Below, one piece after another: positions 41,519-50,500 of a stretch of 64,000 nucleotides of DNA (positions within the stretch are counted from its first letter, which is position 1; every line of letters starts with the position of its first letter). Under the pieces are notes generated by a model. It worked only from the letters and a program-made list of their open reading frames with translations, did no database searches and was not told the origin of the DNA. The DNA comes from Paraburkholderia caballeronis (GTDB lineage Bacteria; Pseudomonadota; Gammaproteobacteria; Burkholderiales; Burkholderiaceae): positions 930,001-994,000 of the forward strand of contig NZ_FNSR01000002.1 in the NCBI RefSeq assembly GCF_900104845.1, in the 5' to 3' direction. The position numbers and the translations under genes are program-made.

Positions 41519-41973
41519 CAAAACACCCTGTCTTCAGGCATGACGATTCGATTGTATTTCACGAGTGTATGGTACGTGATTTTATAAACGTCATTTGCCA
41601 ACAGTATCCAGCCGACGCCCGGGATGGTCCTACCGACAAACACGCTTAACCGGTGCGTCAGAATCCACCTGAGTCGCCTGATGCCATTCAGTGTAAATGT
41701 GGGCAGCACCTTGCGCTTGAGTTCGTACCTGAACAGTGACCTGGACATGGCGGAGGCGACGGACGTGCCTTTTGTTGCTCCCATAGGTTTGGCTCTCGTG
41801 GGTAGAAACGGAAGCCCGGACAGAATTAGTATGACAGCCTCCACATCGTCAATATCGAGCTGATCGCATATTTCAGCTACCGCGATAAACAGGAACAGCT
41901 CGGCGGGTGTGAGGTTTCCATGACCCTGGTAATTATATGCGTCATTCATTCTATTATTCAAATCCCCATTCAT
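41518..41973 (-). CDS. Small membrane protein paired with DUF1493, candidate toxin
   Basis: 151 residues. The N-terminus is polar (MNGDLNNRMNDAYNYQGHG), followed by NLTPAELFLFIAVAEICDQLDIDDVEAVILILSG and a C-terminal region with a hydrophobic hairpin around VGRTIPGVGWILLANDVYKI and the tail KYNRIVMPEDRVF. From memory, the GRxIPxxGWxLLxxDV...YN...PEDRV pattern recurs at the C-termini of proteins of unknown function next to DUF1493 genes. A membrane-active toxin is one reading; a non-toxic membrane protein is the alternative. A second ATG eight codons in is possible. GC is clearly lower than that of the neighbours. Confidence 0.6.
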   Translation of the reverse strand: MNGDLNNRMNDAYNYQGHGNLTPAELFLFIAVAEICDQLDIDDVEAVILILSGLPFLPTRAKPMGATKGTSVASAMSRSLFRYELKRKVLPTFTLNGIRRLRWILTHRLSVFVGRTIPGVGWILLANDVYKITYHTLVKYNRIVMPEDRVF

Positions 41974-42378
41974 CGGTAAATTTCACATATCCATCGGCGT
42001 AATTTCAGGTGATGCACCCGGACAACGACGATGCCGACTCAATATGATTTATTCCCGTTTTCCCCTTATGCTGAATTGCAATCCAAAGGCTATTCCTCCA
42101 CCTGTACGACTGGCAGATCATAAAAGAACCTGGAATTCAGCGTTTTGCGATGGATTGTTCAAACCGGAGAATTGACAGTAATTGTCGTTCCCGCCCTTTC
42201 GGACATTTGCTCACAGTTCCCGACTTGCCCGCCATCAAGCCATGAACCGACAGCAACCGGCCGCGAACCACCCACGCCCCGCCCGCAACTGGAACGCAAC
42301 CGCGCGAACCGTTAGAATGTGCGCCCCTTTCCAATACCGGCGCGCCGGCTTCACCTGCGCCCGCGTTCGACACACCTC
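41974..42378. other. AT-richer intergenic stretch beside the DUF1493 pair
   Basis: 405 bp. On the minus strand a short frame ends VVQVEE* near 42079, close to another frame ending EQSIAKR* at 42137. These could be remnants of a decayed gene, but neither shows a recognisable motif. Composition returns to background near 42,230. Confidence 0.4.
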
Positions 42379-42921
42379 ATGGCGAAACTTCTGACCGACC
42401 AGGAATTCCAGCGTTTTTCCGAGCTTCAACAGAAGCAGGCGAGCTTCACGATCACGGCCGAAGAGGCCGACGAACTGCGCGACATCGTTGCGCGCGCGCA
42501 GAAGAAGCGCGACGACCGCGCGGCCGCGATGCAGACGATCGAAAACGCGATCGCGCAGTTCGGCATCACGCCGGACGAGCTTTTCACGCCCGAGCAGATC
42601 GGCGACGCGGCGCGCAACTTCGGCCTGATCCCGGCGACGAAGAAAGAGCGCGTGCTGCCGCCGTCGCTGACGCTCAACGGCAAGGTGTACCAATGGACAC
42701 GCGCGCTGCCGGAGGAAATCCGCACGCCGCTGTTCGATGCGTTCACGGGCGGCCAGTCGGTGAAGAGCTTCATCGCGACGCCGAAGGACACGGCGCGCTG
42801 CGCGGCCACGATCGCGCGGCTCGAAAAGGAAACCGGCGCGCAGTACGCACCCGCGTGGCTCGAAGAACTGTCGCTCGCGCGCGGCCAGGTGGACGACGCG
42901 CTCGCGAAGCTCGCGGGCTGA
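42379..42921 (+). CDS. Hypothetical protein with an H-NS-like coiled segment
   Basis: 180 residues from ATG 42379 (MAKLLTDQEFQRFSELQQKQ). Residues 30-65 form a charged coiled coil ending DRAAAMQTIENAIAQFGITPDELFTPEQI. This is reminiscent of the linker of Burkholderia H-NS proteins (compare AEYDITPEELGF in the H-NS at 47,825-48,118). However, the C-terminal half (SLTLNGKVYQWTRALPEEIRTPLFDAFTGGQSVKSFIATPKD) has only a loose similarity to the H-NS Trp loop and lacks GRGRAP. I do not recognise the family with confidence; a nucleoid-associated role is a guess. Confidence 0.65.
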   Translation: MAKLLTDQEFQRFSELQQKQASFTITAEEADELRDIVARAQKKRDDRAAAMQTIENAIAQFGITPDELFTPEQIGDAARNFGLIPATKKERVLPPSLTLNGKVYQWTRALPEEIRTPLFDAFTGGQSVKSFIATPKDTARCAATIARLEKETGAQYAPAWLEELSLARGQVDDALAKLAG

Positions 42922-42969
42922 CGCAGCGTGATCGCACGGGAGCGGCCCGCGCCGCGTCCCGTTGCGTAT

Positions 42970-45366
42970 TCAATCCAGCGCCATCCTGAACCCGACGACA
43001 CCCGGGTCGTCGGTCGGGGTGACCGTGAAGCCGCTCGCACGCGCGAGCGCAATCATCCCGGAGTTCTCGCGCAACGCCTCGCCGAGCAGCCAGTGCGTGC
43101 CGCGCGAGCGCGCATACGCGATGATGCGCTCCATCAGCAGACGCCCGAGTCCACGCCCCTTCAGCCCCGACAGCACCGTCACCGCGAACTCGGCCGTCTC
43201 GTTGTCCGGGTCCGCAACCGCACGCACGACGCCGAGCGTGCGCGGCTTGCCGTCCGCATCGACGACCGTCGCGACGAACGCCATCTCGCGGTCGTAGTCG
43301 ATCTGCGTCATCCGCGCGAGCTGCGAGTGATCGAGGCTGCGCACCGCCGAGAAAAACCGCAGCCGCAGATCGTCCGGCGTCATCGACTCGACGAACGCGC
43401 GATGCTGCTCCTCGTCCTCCGGACGGATCGGTCGGACCGTCAGCCGCTGGCCGTCCCAGTCGACCGTTTCTTCGAGGCGGCGCGGATACGGCACGATCGC
43501 GAAACGGCTGCGCGTGGCCGCAAGCCGGATGCGCGGCGCGACGACGACCGTGTGCAGCGGCAGCACGCGCAGCGTCAACTGCATACCGACGATCTCGCGC
43601 ACCTCGCACACCGCCTGCGACAGTTCCGTCACCGCGGCGAGCGTCGCGGCCGGCGGCACGCGCCGCACATAAGGCGACTGCGCGACGATGTCGCGCGACA
43701 GCACCGGGTTCAGCGGCGGCAGCCCATACACGCGCAATGGCGGCGACACGCCGTCCGCCGACGGCGCGACGAAGTGGAACACCGGGCCGAAGTTCTCGTC
43801 GTCGCGGAATTCGACGCTCACGTCGACGATCGGCTTCGCGGTTTCCTGCTTGGCTGCCGCGTCGGTCGCGTTCCCGTCGCGCGGCGGCGTCAGCGTTTCG
43901 AGCCCGAACCAGCCGAGCAGCTTCGCGGCCGCGTCACCGGTCAGTTCGCCGTCGCCCGTCGCGAGCGCCGCGCGCGCCTGCGTCTGCGCGGCCTCGATCG
44001 CGTCCGCGCCGCTCGCGGGCATCCCTTCCGGCGTCTGCATCAGCAGTTCGCGGCCGAGCCGGTAATCGACGAGACGTCCGAACGCGCGCGCGAGCCGCCA
44101 CGGCGTGGTATGCACCGGAATCCCATGCGCGTGCAGCAGGTCGCGCGTTTTCGCATCGACGCCGCCGAAGAAACTCGCGAGCAACCCGCGATACGCAAAA
44201 CGCTGCCTGTCGATCAACATGCGCGCGACCGCCTCGACCGGCGCGCTGTGCGTCGGCGCATGCACGACGAACGCGGTGCCGGTCGAGCGATGCGTGCCGA
44301 GCGTTTCGAGCGCGAGGCCGAAATGCTCCGGCTTCGCATCGTCGCCGAGCAGCAGCGGATTGCCCGCCTGCGCGCGCGGCAACGCGGCCTTGATCGCGGC
44401 GAGCGCGGCGTCGTCCCATTGTGCGAGCGTGTCGCCCGCCTCGCCGAACGCGTCGCGCGCGACCGCCGCGACGCCGCGATCGCTCGTAATCAAGGTCGCG
44501 GTGTCGCTCGCGGCAACGCGGCCGACACCGAGCGTCTCGATTTCGTCCAGCAAGTCGTCGAGCGTATCGACGCGCACCATCCCCGCGCGCCGGAACGCGG
44601 CCGTATAAAGCGCGTCGCCCGGCTCGCCGCGGCCGCTGCGCAGCGCGAGCACCGGCTTGTTGCGCGCCGCCGCGCGAGCGGCCGACATGAACTTGCGCGC
44701 CGCGCGCACCGTATCGACTTCGAGCAGGATCGCGCGCGTGCCGGGGTCGCTCGCGAGATAGTCGAGCACGTCGCCCGCATCGACGTCGGCCTCGTCGCCG
44801 AGCGCGATCGCATGCGAGAAACCGAGGCCGCGTGCGGCGGCCCAGCACAACACCGCGTTCGTCAATGCATTCGACTGCGACACCCACGCGACGCCGCCCG
44901 GCCGCGCGACGCAGGCGGCCGCGCCGAGCTGCGCGTTCAGCGCGGGCGTGAGCGCGCCGACGCTGCCGGGGCCGACGATCCGCAGCAGATGCGGCCGCGC
45001 GGCCGCGAGCGCGTGACGCAGGTCGGCTCGGTCGTCGTCGGTGCGCGCTTCGCCCACGAGGATCGCCGCGCGCGTGCCCATCCCGCCGAGCCGGTGCACG
45101 AGCGCAGGCCACGTGGCCGGCCGCGTGCAGATCACCGCGACGGTCGGCGGCGCGGGCAGATCGCCGGCATCGGCGAGCACCGCGCGGCCGTCGAAGCCGT
45201 CGTCGTCATGCGTATATTTGGGATTGACCGGCCACAGCGGGCCTTTGAAACCGCCTTCGATCAGCCGCTGCCACACCATGTTGCCGATGCTGCCGGGCCG
45301 CCGCGACGCGCCGATCACGGCGACGGACTTCGGTTGAAACACCGCATCGAGATTGCGTACTGTCAC
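42970..45366 (-). CDS. Acyl-CoA synthetase (ADP-forming)/GNAT fusion, Pat-like protein acetyltransferase
   Basis: 798 residues from a GTG ending at 45366 with AGGAG seven bases upstream. The N-terminal CoA-binding fold (VAVIGASRRPGSIGNMVWQRLIEGGFKGPLWPVNPK) is followed by succinyl-CoA-ligase-like domains (WVSQSNALTNAVLCWAAARGLGFSHAIALGDEADVDAGDVLDYLASDPGTRAILLEVD). The expected ATP-grasp stretch (about 480-620) is short and lacks the usual PVALKI...HKSDVGGV motifs. A C-terminal GNAT domain (about 640-798) has the acetyl-CoA loop LKGRGLGRLLM. Pat/PatZ fusions use acetyl-CoA to acetylate lysines, for example of acetyl-CoA synthetase; the ligase part is regulatory. Eroded ATP-grasp fits such a non-ligase role. 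Confidence 0.85.
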   Translation of the reverse strand: MTVRNLDAVFQPKSVAVIGASRRPGSIGNMVWQRLIEGGFKGPLWPVNPKYTHDDDGFDGRAVLADAGDLPAPPTVAVICTRPATWPALVHRLGGMGTRAAILVGEARTDDDRADLRHALAAARPHLLRIVGPGSVGALTPALNAQLGAAACVARPGGVAWVSQSNALTNAVLCWAAARGLGFSHAIALGDEADVDAGDVLDYLASDPGTRAILLEVDTVRAARKFMSAARAAARNKPVLALRSGRGEPGDALYTAAFRRAGMVRVDTLDDLLDEIETLGVGRVAASDTATLITSDRGVAAVARDAFGEAGDTLAQWDDAALAAIKAALPRAQAGNPLLLGDDAKPEHFGLALETLGTHRSTGTAFVVHAPTHSAPVEAVARMLIDRQRFAYRGLLASFFGGVDAKTRDLLHAHGIPVHTTPWRLARAFGRLVDYRLGRELLMQTPEGMPASGADAIEAAQTQARAALATGDGELTGDAAAKLLGWFGLETLTPPRDGNATDAAAKQETAKPIVDVSVEFRDDENFGPVFHFVAPSADGVSPPLRVYGLPPLNPVLSRDIVAQSPYVRRVPPAATLAAVTELSQAVCEVREIVGMQLTLRVLPLHTVVVAPRIRLAATRSRFAIVPYPRRLEETVDWDGQRLTVRPIRPEDEEQHRAFVESMTPDDLRLRFFSAVRSLDHSQLARMTQIDYDREMAFVATVVDADGKPRTLGVVRAVADPDNETAEFAVTVLSGLKGRGLGRLLMERIIAYARSRGTHWLLGEALRENSGMIALARASGFTVTPTDDPGVVGFRMALD

Positions 45367-45598
45367 GTGGTCTCCTGCCTGGTCGCGGGAACGCGCGCCG
45401 CAAGCGCGGCGCGCTAATGGACGTCAGGTGTCAGGATAGGCGAACTGTGAAGGCGCCGCGTGGATTTCGCCTGCGGGGCTTGCGCTCGCGCGGGGTGGCG
45501 CGGGGTGGCGCGGAGGATGCGCGATCGATGCGCCTGGGGCACGAGCGCATGGGCGATGTCGGGTCGCCGTTCGACGCTGGAGCGCCGCGCGGCGGGCG

Positions 45599-47212
45599 TC
45601 ACATCGCCTTGCGGAACGGCGCGCCCGAATGCTCGCGCAGTTCGTTGAACACGATCTTCGGCCACGCTTTCTGCGCGACCTCGATCTCGGAGACGTGCGA
45701 CGCGAGATAGGTCGGCGCGTTCGACGCGTCGAACGCCATCCGCGCCGCGTAGGCGTCGGTGAAGCGGCGCAGTTCGCCCGCGTCGTCGCACGTGACCCAG
45801 CGCGACATCCGGTAGCGCGCGGGCATGATCCGCACGGCCACCTTGTACTCGGCCGACAGCCGGTGCGACACGACTTCGAACTGAAGCTGGCCGACCGCGC
45901 CGAGAATCATCGCGCCGCCGTGCATCGGCCGGAACACCTGGATCGCGCCTTCCTCGCCGAGCTGCTTCAGTGCTTCGCCAAGCTGCTTCGCGCGCATCGG
46001 ATCGACCACCTCGATGGTCTGGAAGATTTCCGGCGCGAAGAACGGCAGGCCGACGAACTGCAGGTCCTCGCCTTCGGTCAGCGTGTCGCCGAGGCTCAGC
46101 GTGCCGTGATTCGGTATCCCGATGATGTCGCCGGGGTACGCCTCCGCCACCGTCTCGCGACGCTGTGACAGGAAGCTCACGACGTTGTTCGCGCGGAACG
46201 TCTTGTTGTTGCGCGTGACCTTCAACTGCATGCCGCGCTCGAAGCGGCCCGAACACACGCGGATGAACGCGACGCGGTCGCGGTGCGCGAGGTCCATGTT
46301 CGCCTGCACCTTGAACACGACGCCGGTGAACTTCGGCTCGTCCGGCTCGACCGGGCGCTGCACGGTCATCCGCGCGGACGGCGGCGGCGCGAGATCGACG
46401 AGCGCATCGAGAATTTCCTTCACGCCGAAGTTGTTGATCGCGGAGCCGAACAGCACCGGCGACTGCTCGCCGGCGAGGAACGCGTCGCGGTCGAACGTCG
46501 GCGTCGCGCCGGTAATCAGTTCGACCTCTTCCTTGGTGCGCTTCCAGTGATAACCGAAGCGGCGCTCGCCTTCCTCGTCCGTGATGTGCTGCAGCGTTTC
46601 CACCGCGCCGCCCATCGTGTCGGCGCCGGCGCGGAACACGCGCACCTGGTCGCGCTGCACGTCATAGACGCCCTGGAACTCCTTGCCCATCCCGATCGGC
46701 CACGTGAACGGCACCGCGGACACGCCGAGATGCTGTTCGATCTCGTCGAGCAGGTCGAGCGGCTCGCGCACTTCGCGGTCGAGCTTGTTGATGAACGTGA
46801 GGATCGGCGTCTTGCGGCTGCGGCACACTTCGAGCAGCTTCAGCGTCTGCGCTTCGACGCCGTTCGCGCCGTCGATCACCATCACCGCCGCATCGACGGC
46901 GGTCAACACGCGGTACGTGTCCTCGGAGAAGTCCTCGTGGCCCGGCGTGTCGAGCAGGTTGATCACTGCTTCGCCGTACTCGAACTGCATCACCGAACTC
47001 GCGACCGAGATGCCGCGCTGCTTTTCGATCTCCATCCAGTCGGACGTCGCAAAGCGGCCGCTTTTCTTGCCCTTCACGGTGCCCGCGATCTGGATCGCGC
47101 CGGAAAACAGCAGCAGCTTTTCCGTGAGCGTGGTCTTGCCCGCGTCCGGGTGGGAAATGACCGCAAACGTGCGGCGGCGTCTGAGTTCGGAGACTGACAT
47201 CGGGCTGGGCAT
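45599..47212 (-). CDS. prfC: Peptide chain release factor 3
   Basis: 537 residues; ATG ending at 47212, with ATG at 47200 (MSVSELRRRRTFAVISHPDAG) as an alternative. Translational GTPase motifs: G1 SHPDAGKTT, switch region SDWMEIEKQRGISVASSV, G3 DTPGHEDFSEDTYR and G4 NKLD. RF3-specific blocks are GTVKGKKSGRFATSDWMEIEKQ and LPFFAPEIFQTIEVVDPMRAKQL. It recycles RF1/RF2 from the ribosome after termination. Full length (E. coli 529). No operon partner is adjacent. Confidence 0.96.
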   Translation of the reverse strand: MPSPMSVSELRRRRTFAVISHPDAGKTTLTEKLLLFSGAIQIAGTVKGKKSGRFATSDWMEIEKQRGISVASSVMQFEYGEAVINLLDTPGHEDFSEDTYRVLTAVDAAVMVIDGANGVEAQTLKLLEVCRSRKTPILTFINKLDREVREPLDLLDEIEQHLGVSAVPFTWPIGMGKEFQGVYDVQRDQVRVFRAGADTMGGAVETLQHITDEEGERRFGYHWKRTKEEVELITGATPTFDRDAFLAGEQSPVLFGSAINNFGVKEILDALVDLAPPPSARMTVQRPVEPDEPKFTGVVFKVQANMDLAHRDRVAFIRVCSGRFERGMQLKVTRNNKTFRANNVVSFLSQRRETVAEAYPGDIIGIPNHGTLSLGDTLTEGEDLQFVGLPFFAPEIFQTIEVVDPMRAKQLGEALKQLGEEGAIQVFRPMHGGAMILGAVGQLQFEVVSHRLSAEYKVAVRIMPARYRMSRWVTCDDAGELRRFTDAYAARMAFDASNAPTYLASHVSEIEVAQKAWPKIVFNELREHSGAPFRKAM

Positions 47213-47768
47213 TCAATGGAATTCGGGCAGCCTCGCGGCGGCAGGCTGGCTGCGTGCGGCGGGCGCGGCGGCGCTGGTTCGCGTGAGCGTGCGGGGTACG
47301 CAGGCCGGTCGGCGCGAGTAGCGAACGGACGGTCGTTTCTGCAGGGACGCCCGCATGGAACAGCGTCGGGGACGAATGATACACGGCATTTCGGACGGCG
47401 GCCCAAAGTGCCGTGCATGCGTGTAGGGCCAATGCGTCGCGAGCGAAAGGTGAGGCTTTTCGGGAAGGCCCGGACGGACGCGAAATCAGCGGTCCACAAG
47501 CGCGTTGCCCGGTTGCGCGGCGGCTCGCGCGTCATGCGCCCGTGACGTCCGGATCCGCCGGCCGAACGCAAGAGAAGCCTTAAAAACAGGGGTTTCCGTT
47601 CGATCTCGCTTGCGCGGCGCTGTAGATTGGCCGACACCTGTGTCGACCGGACAGCGGTCCGCATCGTCGTGCTGACGCGTGCCTGCACGACAGTGCGAAA
47701 CGAAAGGTGAGTATTTACGGGACGGCTCGCGTCGAGCCTGAAGCGATGTCGCGAACCAACCCGCAAAC
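47213..47768. other. Intergenic between prfC and hns
   Basis: About 550 bp. Frames over it are Arg/Ser-rich with no family match. It should carry the prfC promoter. No RNA gene was recognised, although a small RNA cannot be excluded by reading. Confidence 0.4.
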
Positions 47769-47809
47769 GGCAAGCGGCGCGGCGACCCTGCATCGCCGCG
47801 CCGCTTGCC
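47769..47809 (-). terminator. Strong stem-loop after hns
   Basis: Perfect 17-bp stem (arms 47769-47785 and 47793-47809, core AAGCGGCGCGGCGA) around a 7-nt loop, 15 bp after the hns stop. On the minus strand it runs into GTTTGCGG, so the T-run is short, but the stem is very stable. Confidence 0.75.
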
Positions 47810-47824
47810 ACCTTCGAATCCGCG

Positions 47825-48118
47825 TTAGTCCTTGATGAGGAAACGGTCGCGATTCTTGCCGGCCAGCCAGCCCGGCGCACGGCCACGGCCGCTCCATGTT
47901 TCGCCCGTCTTCGGATTGCGATAGCGCGGCGGCAGCGGGCGCTTGCGCGCACCGTTCGCCGGACGGCTCGAAAAGCCGAGTTCCTCCGGCGTGATGTCGT
48001 ATTCGGCGATCTTCGCCCGGATATCCGCAATCGCGTCGGCGATTTCCTTCTCGCGCGCTGCCGCGACTTCTTTATGCAGTTTTTCCAGCTGGGCGGTCAG
48101 TTGCTTGTAGCTCGGCAT
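47825..48118 (-). CDS. H-NS family nucleoid protein
   Basis: 97 residues from the ATG ending at 48118, with GGAGAT upstream. The N-terminal oligomerisation coiled coil is MPSYKQLTAQLEKLHKEVAAAREKEIADAI. A linker KIAEYDITPEELGF follows. The C-terminal DNA-binding part is RYRNPKTGETWSGRGRAPGWLAGKNRDRFLI, whose GRGRAPGW loop inserts into the minor groove of AT-rich DNA. It should silence transferred genes such as the AT-rich islands in this window; that link is inference. Confidence 0.93.
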   Translation of the reverse strand: MPSYKQLTAQLEKLHKEVAAAREKEIADAIADIRAKIAEYDITPEELGFSSRPANGARKRPLPPRYRNPKTGETWSGRGRAPGWLAGKNRDRFLIKD

Positions 48119-48233
48119 GAAAGACGATCTCCAATCGGGGTCGATAACGCTATTGTGACCCGGACTGTCACCAAAAGTGCCGGATTCTTGTGCCGATGTG
48201 CGATCAAGCAAATGCGTGGACCTGTCGGATCGC

Positions 48234-48443
48234 TTAGCTTTCCTGCCGGGTACGCGCTTCGAGCGCACTAAGCGCTTCATTGATCCGCTTCACCCTCAAT
48301 GCCTGAGACGGCACCAGTTCCGCGGTCAGCACGGAATCGACGCGGTTGCGCCAGTACGAAAGCGGAATGCGGTCCGCGCCGGAAAGCCGGCTGATGACGT
48401 GCTCCAGATGCTGAATGTCTTTTTCGAGTTGGTGGTGATTCAT
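48234..48443 (-). CDS. Small helical protein upstream of hns, unknown function
   Basis: 69 residues from the ATG ending at 48443, preceded by GGGGG. Sequence MNHHQLEKDIQHLEHVISRLSG then IPLSYWRNRVDSVLTAELVPSQALRVKRINEALSALEA: two helical segments, the first a likely coiled coil, with no membrane segment. It lies 115 bp upstream of hns on the same strand and could share its transcript. I do not recognise the family. Confidence 0.65.
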   Translation of the reverse strand: MNHHQLEKDIQHLEHVISRLSGADRIPLSYWRNRVDSVLTAELVPSQALRVKRINEALSALEARTRQES

Positions 48444-49106
48444 CTCTGCCCCCGGGAAATTGCCGACCAATATATTTCACGTTGCTTCGATTACGCCTGC
48501 CAATTGACTGACTACCTCATGCACTGGAAAAAAATTCCCGTTTTTCTTAAACGGATGCGCCAGACCGGCAATAAATACGCCGTCGATCCATTAAGCGCCG
48601 TGCCAGCACCGGTATACGATAAGCGCCTGCCCGGCGCCAGTCGGTGGGTTGCCGCACGGAATCGCGGCCGGTCATGCATACCAGTCGCAGTCCAGTTAAG
48701 CGCTCAAACAGCCGATTAACCGCAGCTTGCAAAAAGCAAGCGCGGGAAATTTACAGAAAGATATGCAGCATCCATGAAAACGCGACACAAGCGTTTATTG
48801 AACAGCGCCAGAAAATCCGCTGATGCAATAAGTGGATGCTGCCGCGCCGGCAATAACCGGCCTTGCGGGATTGCAAACGAAGTCCAGACCGGCGACGTCG
48901 ATGCCGGCAAATCGGAAGTAAAAACGGCGCATGGAACGGGTGAATGCGGCGGCCTGAAGCGATGGCCGCCCTTCGATTGCGATTTCGCGCCGTCTAAAGC
49001 GAATGCGCGATGCGGTGACGGCAGACGCGAATCATACGGCCAGCGGCCTGTCGCATGCAAGATGCGGCGGACCGGCTGGCCGACGCGCGGTCCGCCGCGT
49101 GCAACG
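48444..49106. other. AT-richer 660-bp gap
   Basis: No supported gene. GC dips between about 48,470 and 48,860. A small hairpin GCTTGC-AAAAA-GCAAGC is at 48725-48741. Such AT-rich DNA next to hns is a plausible H-NS nucleation site. Confidence 0.4.
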
Positions 49107-49385
49107 TCAGTGCGCGCGGCACGCGAACACGAGCGTGTAGACGCCGTTGTTGTTCAACTGATCGACGGTGTCGTAGCCGCCTTCGCCGCATCGCGCGCGC
49201 GCCTGCTGCACGCACGAATCGCGGTCGCCGGACGCCGGACACTGGACCTGCTGGGTCGGCCGCCCGTCCGACAGGAACAGCGGCGGGCCGCTGCTGCACG
49301 CGGACAGCGCCGCGAGCAGCGCGCAGGCGCCAGCCGCAAGCGACGTGCTGCGATGGCGGATCAACAACGAGCGAATGCGTGTCAT
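49107..49385 (-). CDS. Small cysteine-containing lipoprotein
   Basis: 92 residues. Lipoprotein signal MTRIRSLLIRHRSTSLAAGACALLAALSAC with lipid Cys30. The mature part is about 60 residues with VQCPASGDRDSCVQQARARCGEGGYDTV and a final FACRAH; four Cys suggest two disulfides in the periplasm. GGGG lies upstream of the ATG. Family not recognised; short secreted proteins of this layout are common in Burkholderia. Confidence 0.72.
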   Translation of the reverse strand: MTRIRSLLIRHRSTSLAAGACALLAALSACSSGPPLFLSDGRPTQQVQCPASGDRDSCVQQARARCGEGGYDTVDQLNNNGVYTLVFACRAH

Positions 49386-49474
49386 GGATCACCCCGATGG
49401 GTTTTTCTGGTTTTTCGACACGCGATTGTGCCATGCCGCGCGCCCGCTGCGCGGCGACTGGCCGGAAAGCCGCA

Positions 49475-50080
49475 TCAGCCGGGCGCGGCAGGCGGGCGAG
49501 GCGTGGGAAACGCCGGGAGTGTGGGATAAGGCAACAGCGCGCGCGGGTTCGGCGTCACGCGCACGAATACCCGCTCGACGTCCGGAATCGCTTCCAGTTG
49601 CCGTTGCAGCGCCTGCCGGTCGAAGCCGTCGGGCACGCAGCCGTCCGCGTACACGAAGCGCCGCTGCACGGTGATCCAGATGCTCGTGCGCGCAAGCACC
49701 GGCGCGTCGTGCATCCGCTTGCGGATCGCCGTCGCGATGTCGGCGTCGTACAGATACGAATTCGGCTTCGTGCAGCGATGCGCGAGCCAGCAACTGGTGC
49801 CGCGCTCGACGCGGTAATGCGCGTCGTCGTCGGCTTCGGCGCGGGTCATCCGTGGGCCGAGCGGCAGCGGACACGCGCCGTCCGCCGTGGACGACAGCGA
49901 GAAGAACGGATCGCCGTACCAGTTCTTGCGCGCCGGCTCATGCGAAGAGGAAGGGGACGACGCCTGCGCGGATGCGGTCCGCGCGAAGGACGCCATGCCG
50001 AGCGTCACACACAACGCGTAGACGAGCGCGCGGCGCAGACGTCGTGCGTCATCGAACCCGATGGCCGTTGGTCGCCGCAT
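49475..50080 (-). CDS. Secreted BON-domain protein
   Basis: 201 residues from the ATG ending at 50080, chosen for GGGGAGACGG immediately upstream. The signal peptide ends ...FARTASAQA near residue 40. The C-terminal half is a BON-like fold: LYDADIATAIRKRMHDAPVLARTSIWITVQRRFVYADGCVPDGFDRQALQRQLEAIPDVERVFVRVTPNP. BON domains of periplasmic proteins (OsmY type) bind membranes. A Cys in CTKPN and one in DGC may pair. No operon partner with a known role. Confidence 0.78.
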   Translation of the reverse strand: MRRPTAIGFDDARRLRRALVYALCVTLGMASFARTASAQASSPSSSHEPARKNWYGDPFFSLSSTADGACPLPLGPRMTRAEADDDAHYRVERGTSCWLAHRCTKPNSYLYDADIATAIRKRMHDAPVLARTSIWITVQRRFVYADGCVPDGFDRQALQRQLEAIPDVERVFVRVTPNPRALLPYPTLPAFPTPRPPAAPG

Positions 50081-50206
50081 CCCGTCTCCCCGGTGGTCGG
50101 CCGCGCGACGACGCGCGCGGCATCCGTCGACCACGATAGTGCGGGACCGAAACGAACGCAACGGCCGATGCTGCCCACGCGGTCATTCCCGCGCGCCGCA
50201 CCGCTT

Positions 50207-50500
50207 TTAACGCGCGGCCGAAGCCGCGCCGCCGCTCTGCGACGTGCCATCGACGGACGGCCCGAAGCCGACCGTCTCGGCGGCGGCCTGCCGTTGCGCG
50301 GCGACGCGCGCGCTGGCGGCCTGCACATCGGTGACCCAGGTTTGCGGATTCATCCGCGCGGGGTTGAAGCCGGCCTTCGCATACGCGGCCTGCTCCGCGC
50401 GGACCTCGGCGCGCGTGAGCGGCTGCGCGGTCTGCGCGAACGACAGCGCGGGAACGATCAGGGCGACGGCAACGGATGCTGCTTTGACGATGCTTTTCAC
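50207..50500 (-). CDS. DUF4148-domain small secreted protein
   Basis: 97 residues from a GTG ending at 50500 with GGAGGA upstream. The signal peptide VKSIVKAASVAVALIVPALSFAQ is followed by the DUF4148 pattern LTRAEVRAEQAAYAKAGFNPA. The family is nearly confined to Burkholderiales, with many paralogues per genome and no known function. Confidence 0.87.
   Translation of the reverse strand: MKSIVKAASVAVALIVPALSFAQTAQPLTRAEVRAEQAAYAKAGFNPARMNPQTWVTDVQAASARVAAQRQAAAETVGFGPSVDGTSQSGGAASAAR

Noticed and set aside
42137..42373. 78-residue minus frame and a nearby frame ending VVQVEE, considered as a broken third gene of the DUF1493 locus
   Set aside because: Too short and no homology recognised by eye; only mentioned as possible debris.
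48774..49529. 251-residue plus frame across the 48.8-49.5 kb region
   Set aside because: Antisense to the lipoprotein gene at 49107-49385 and of shadow composition.
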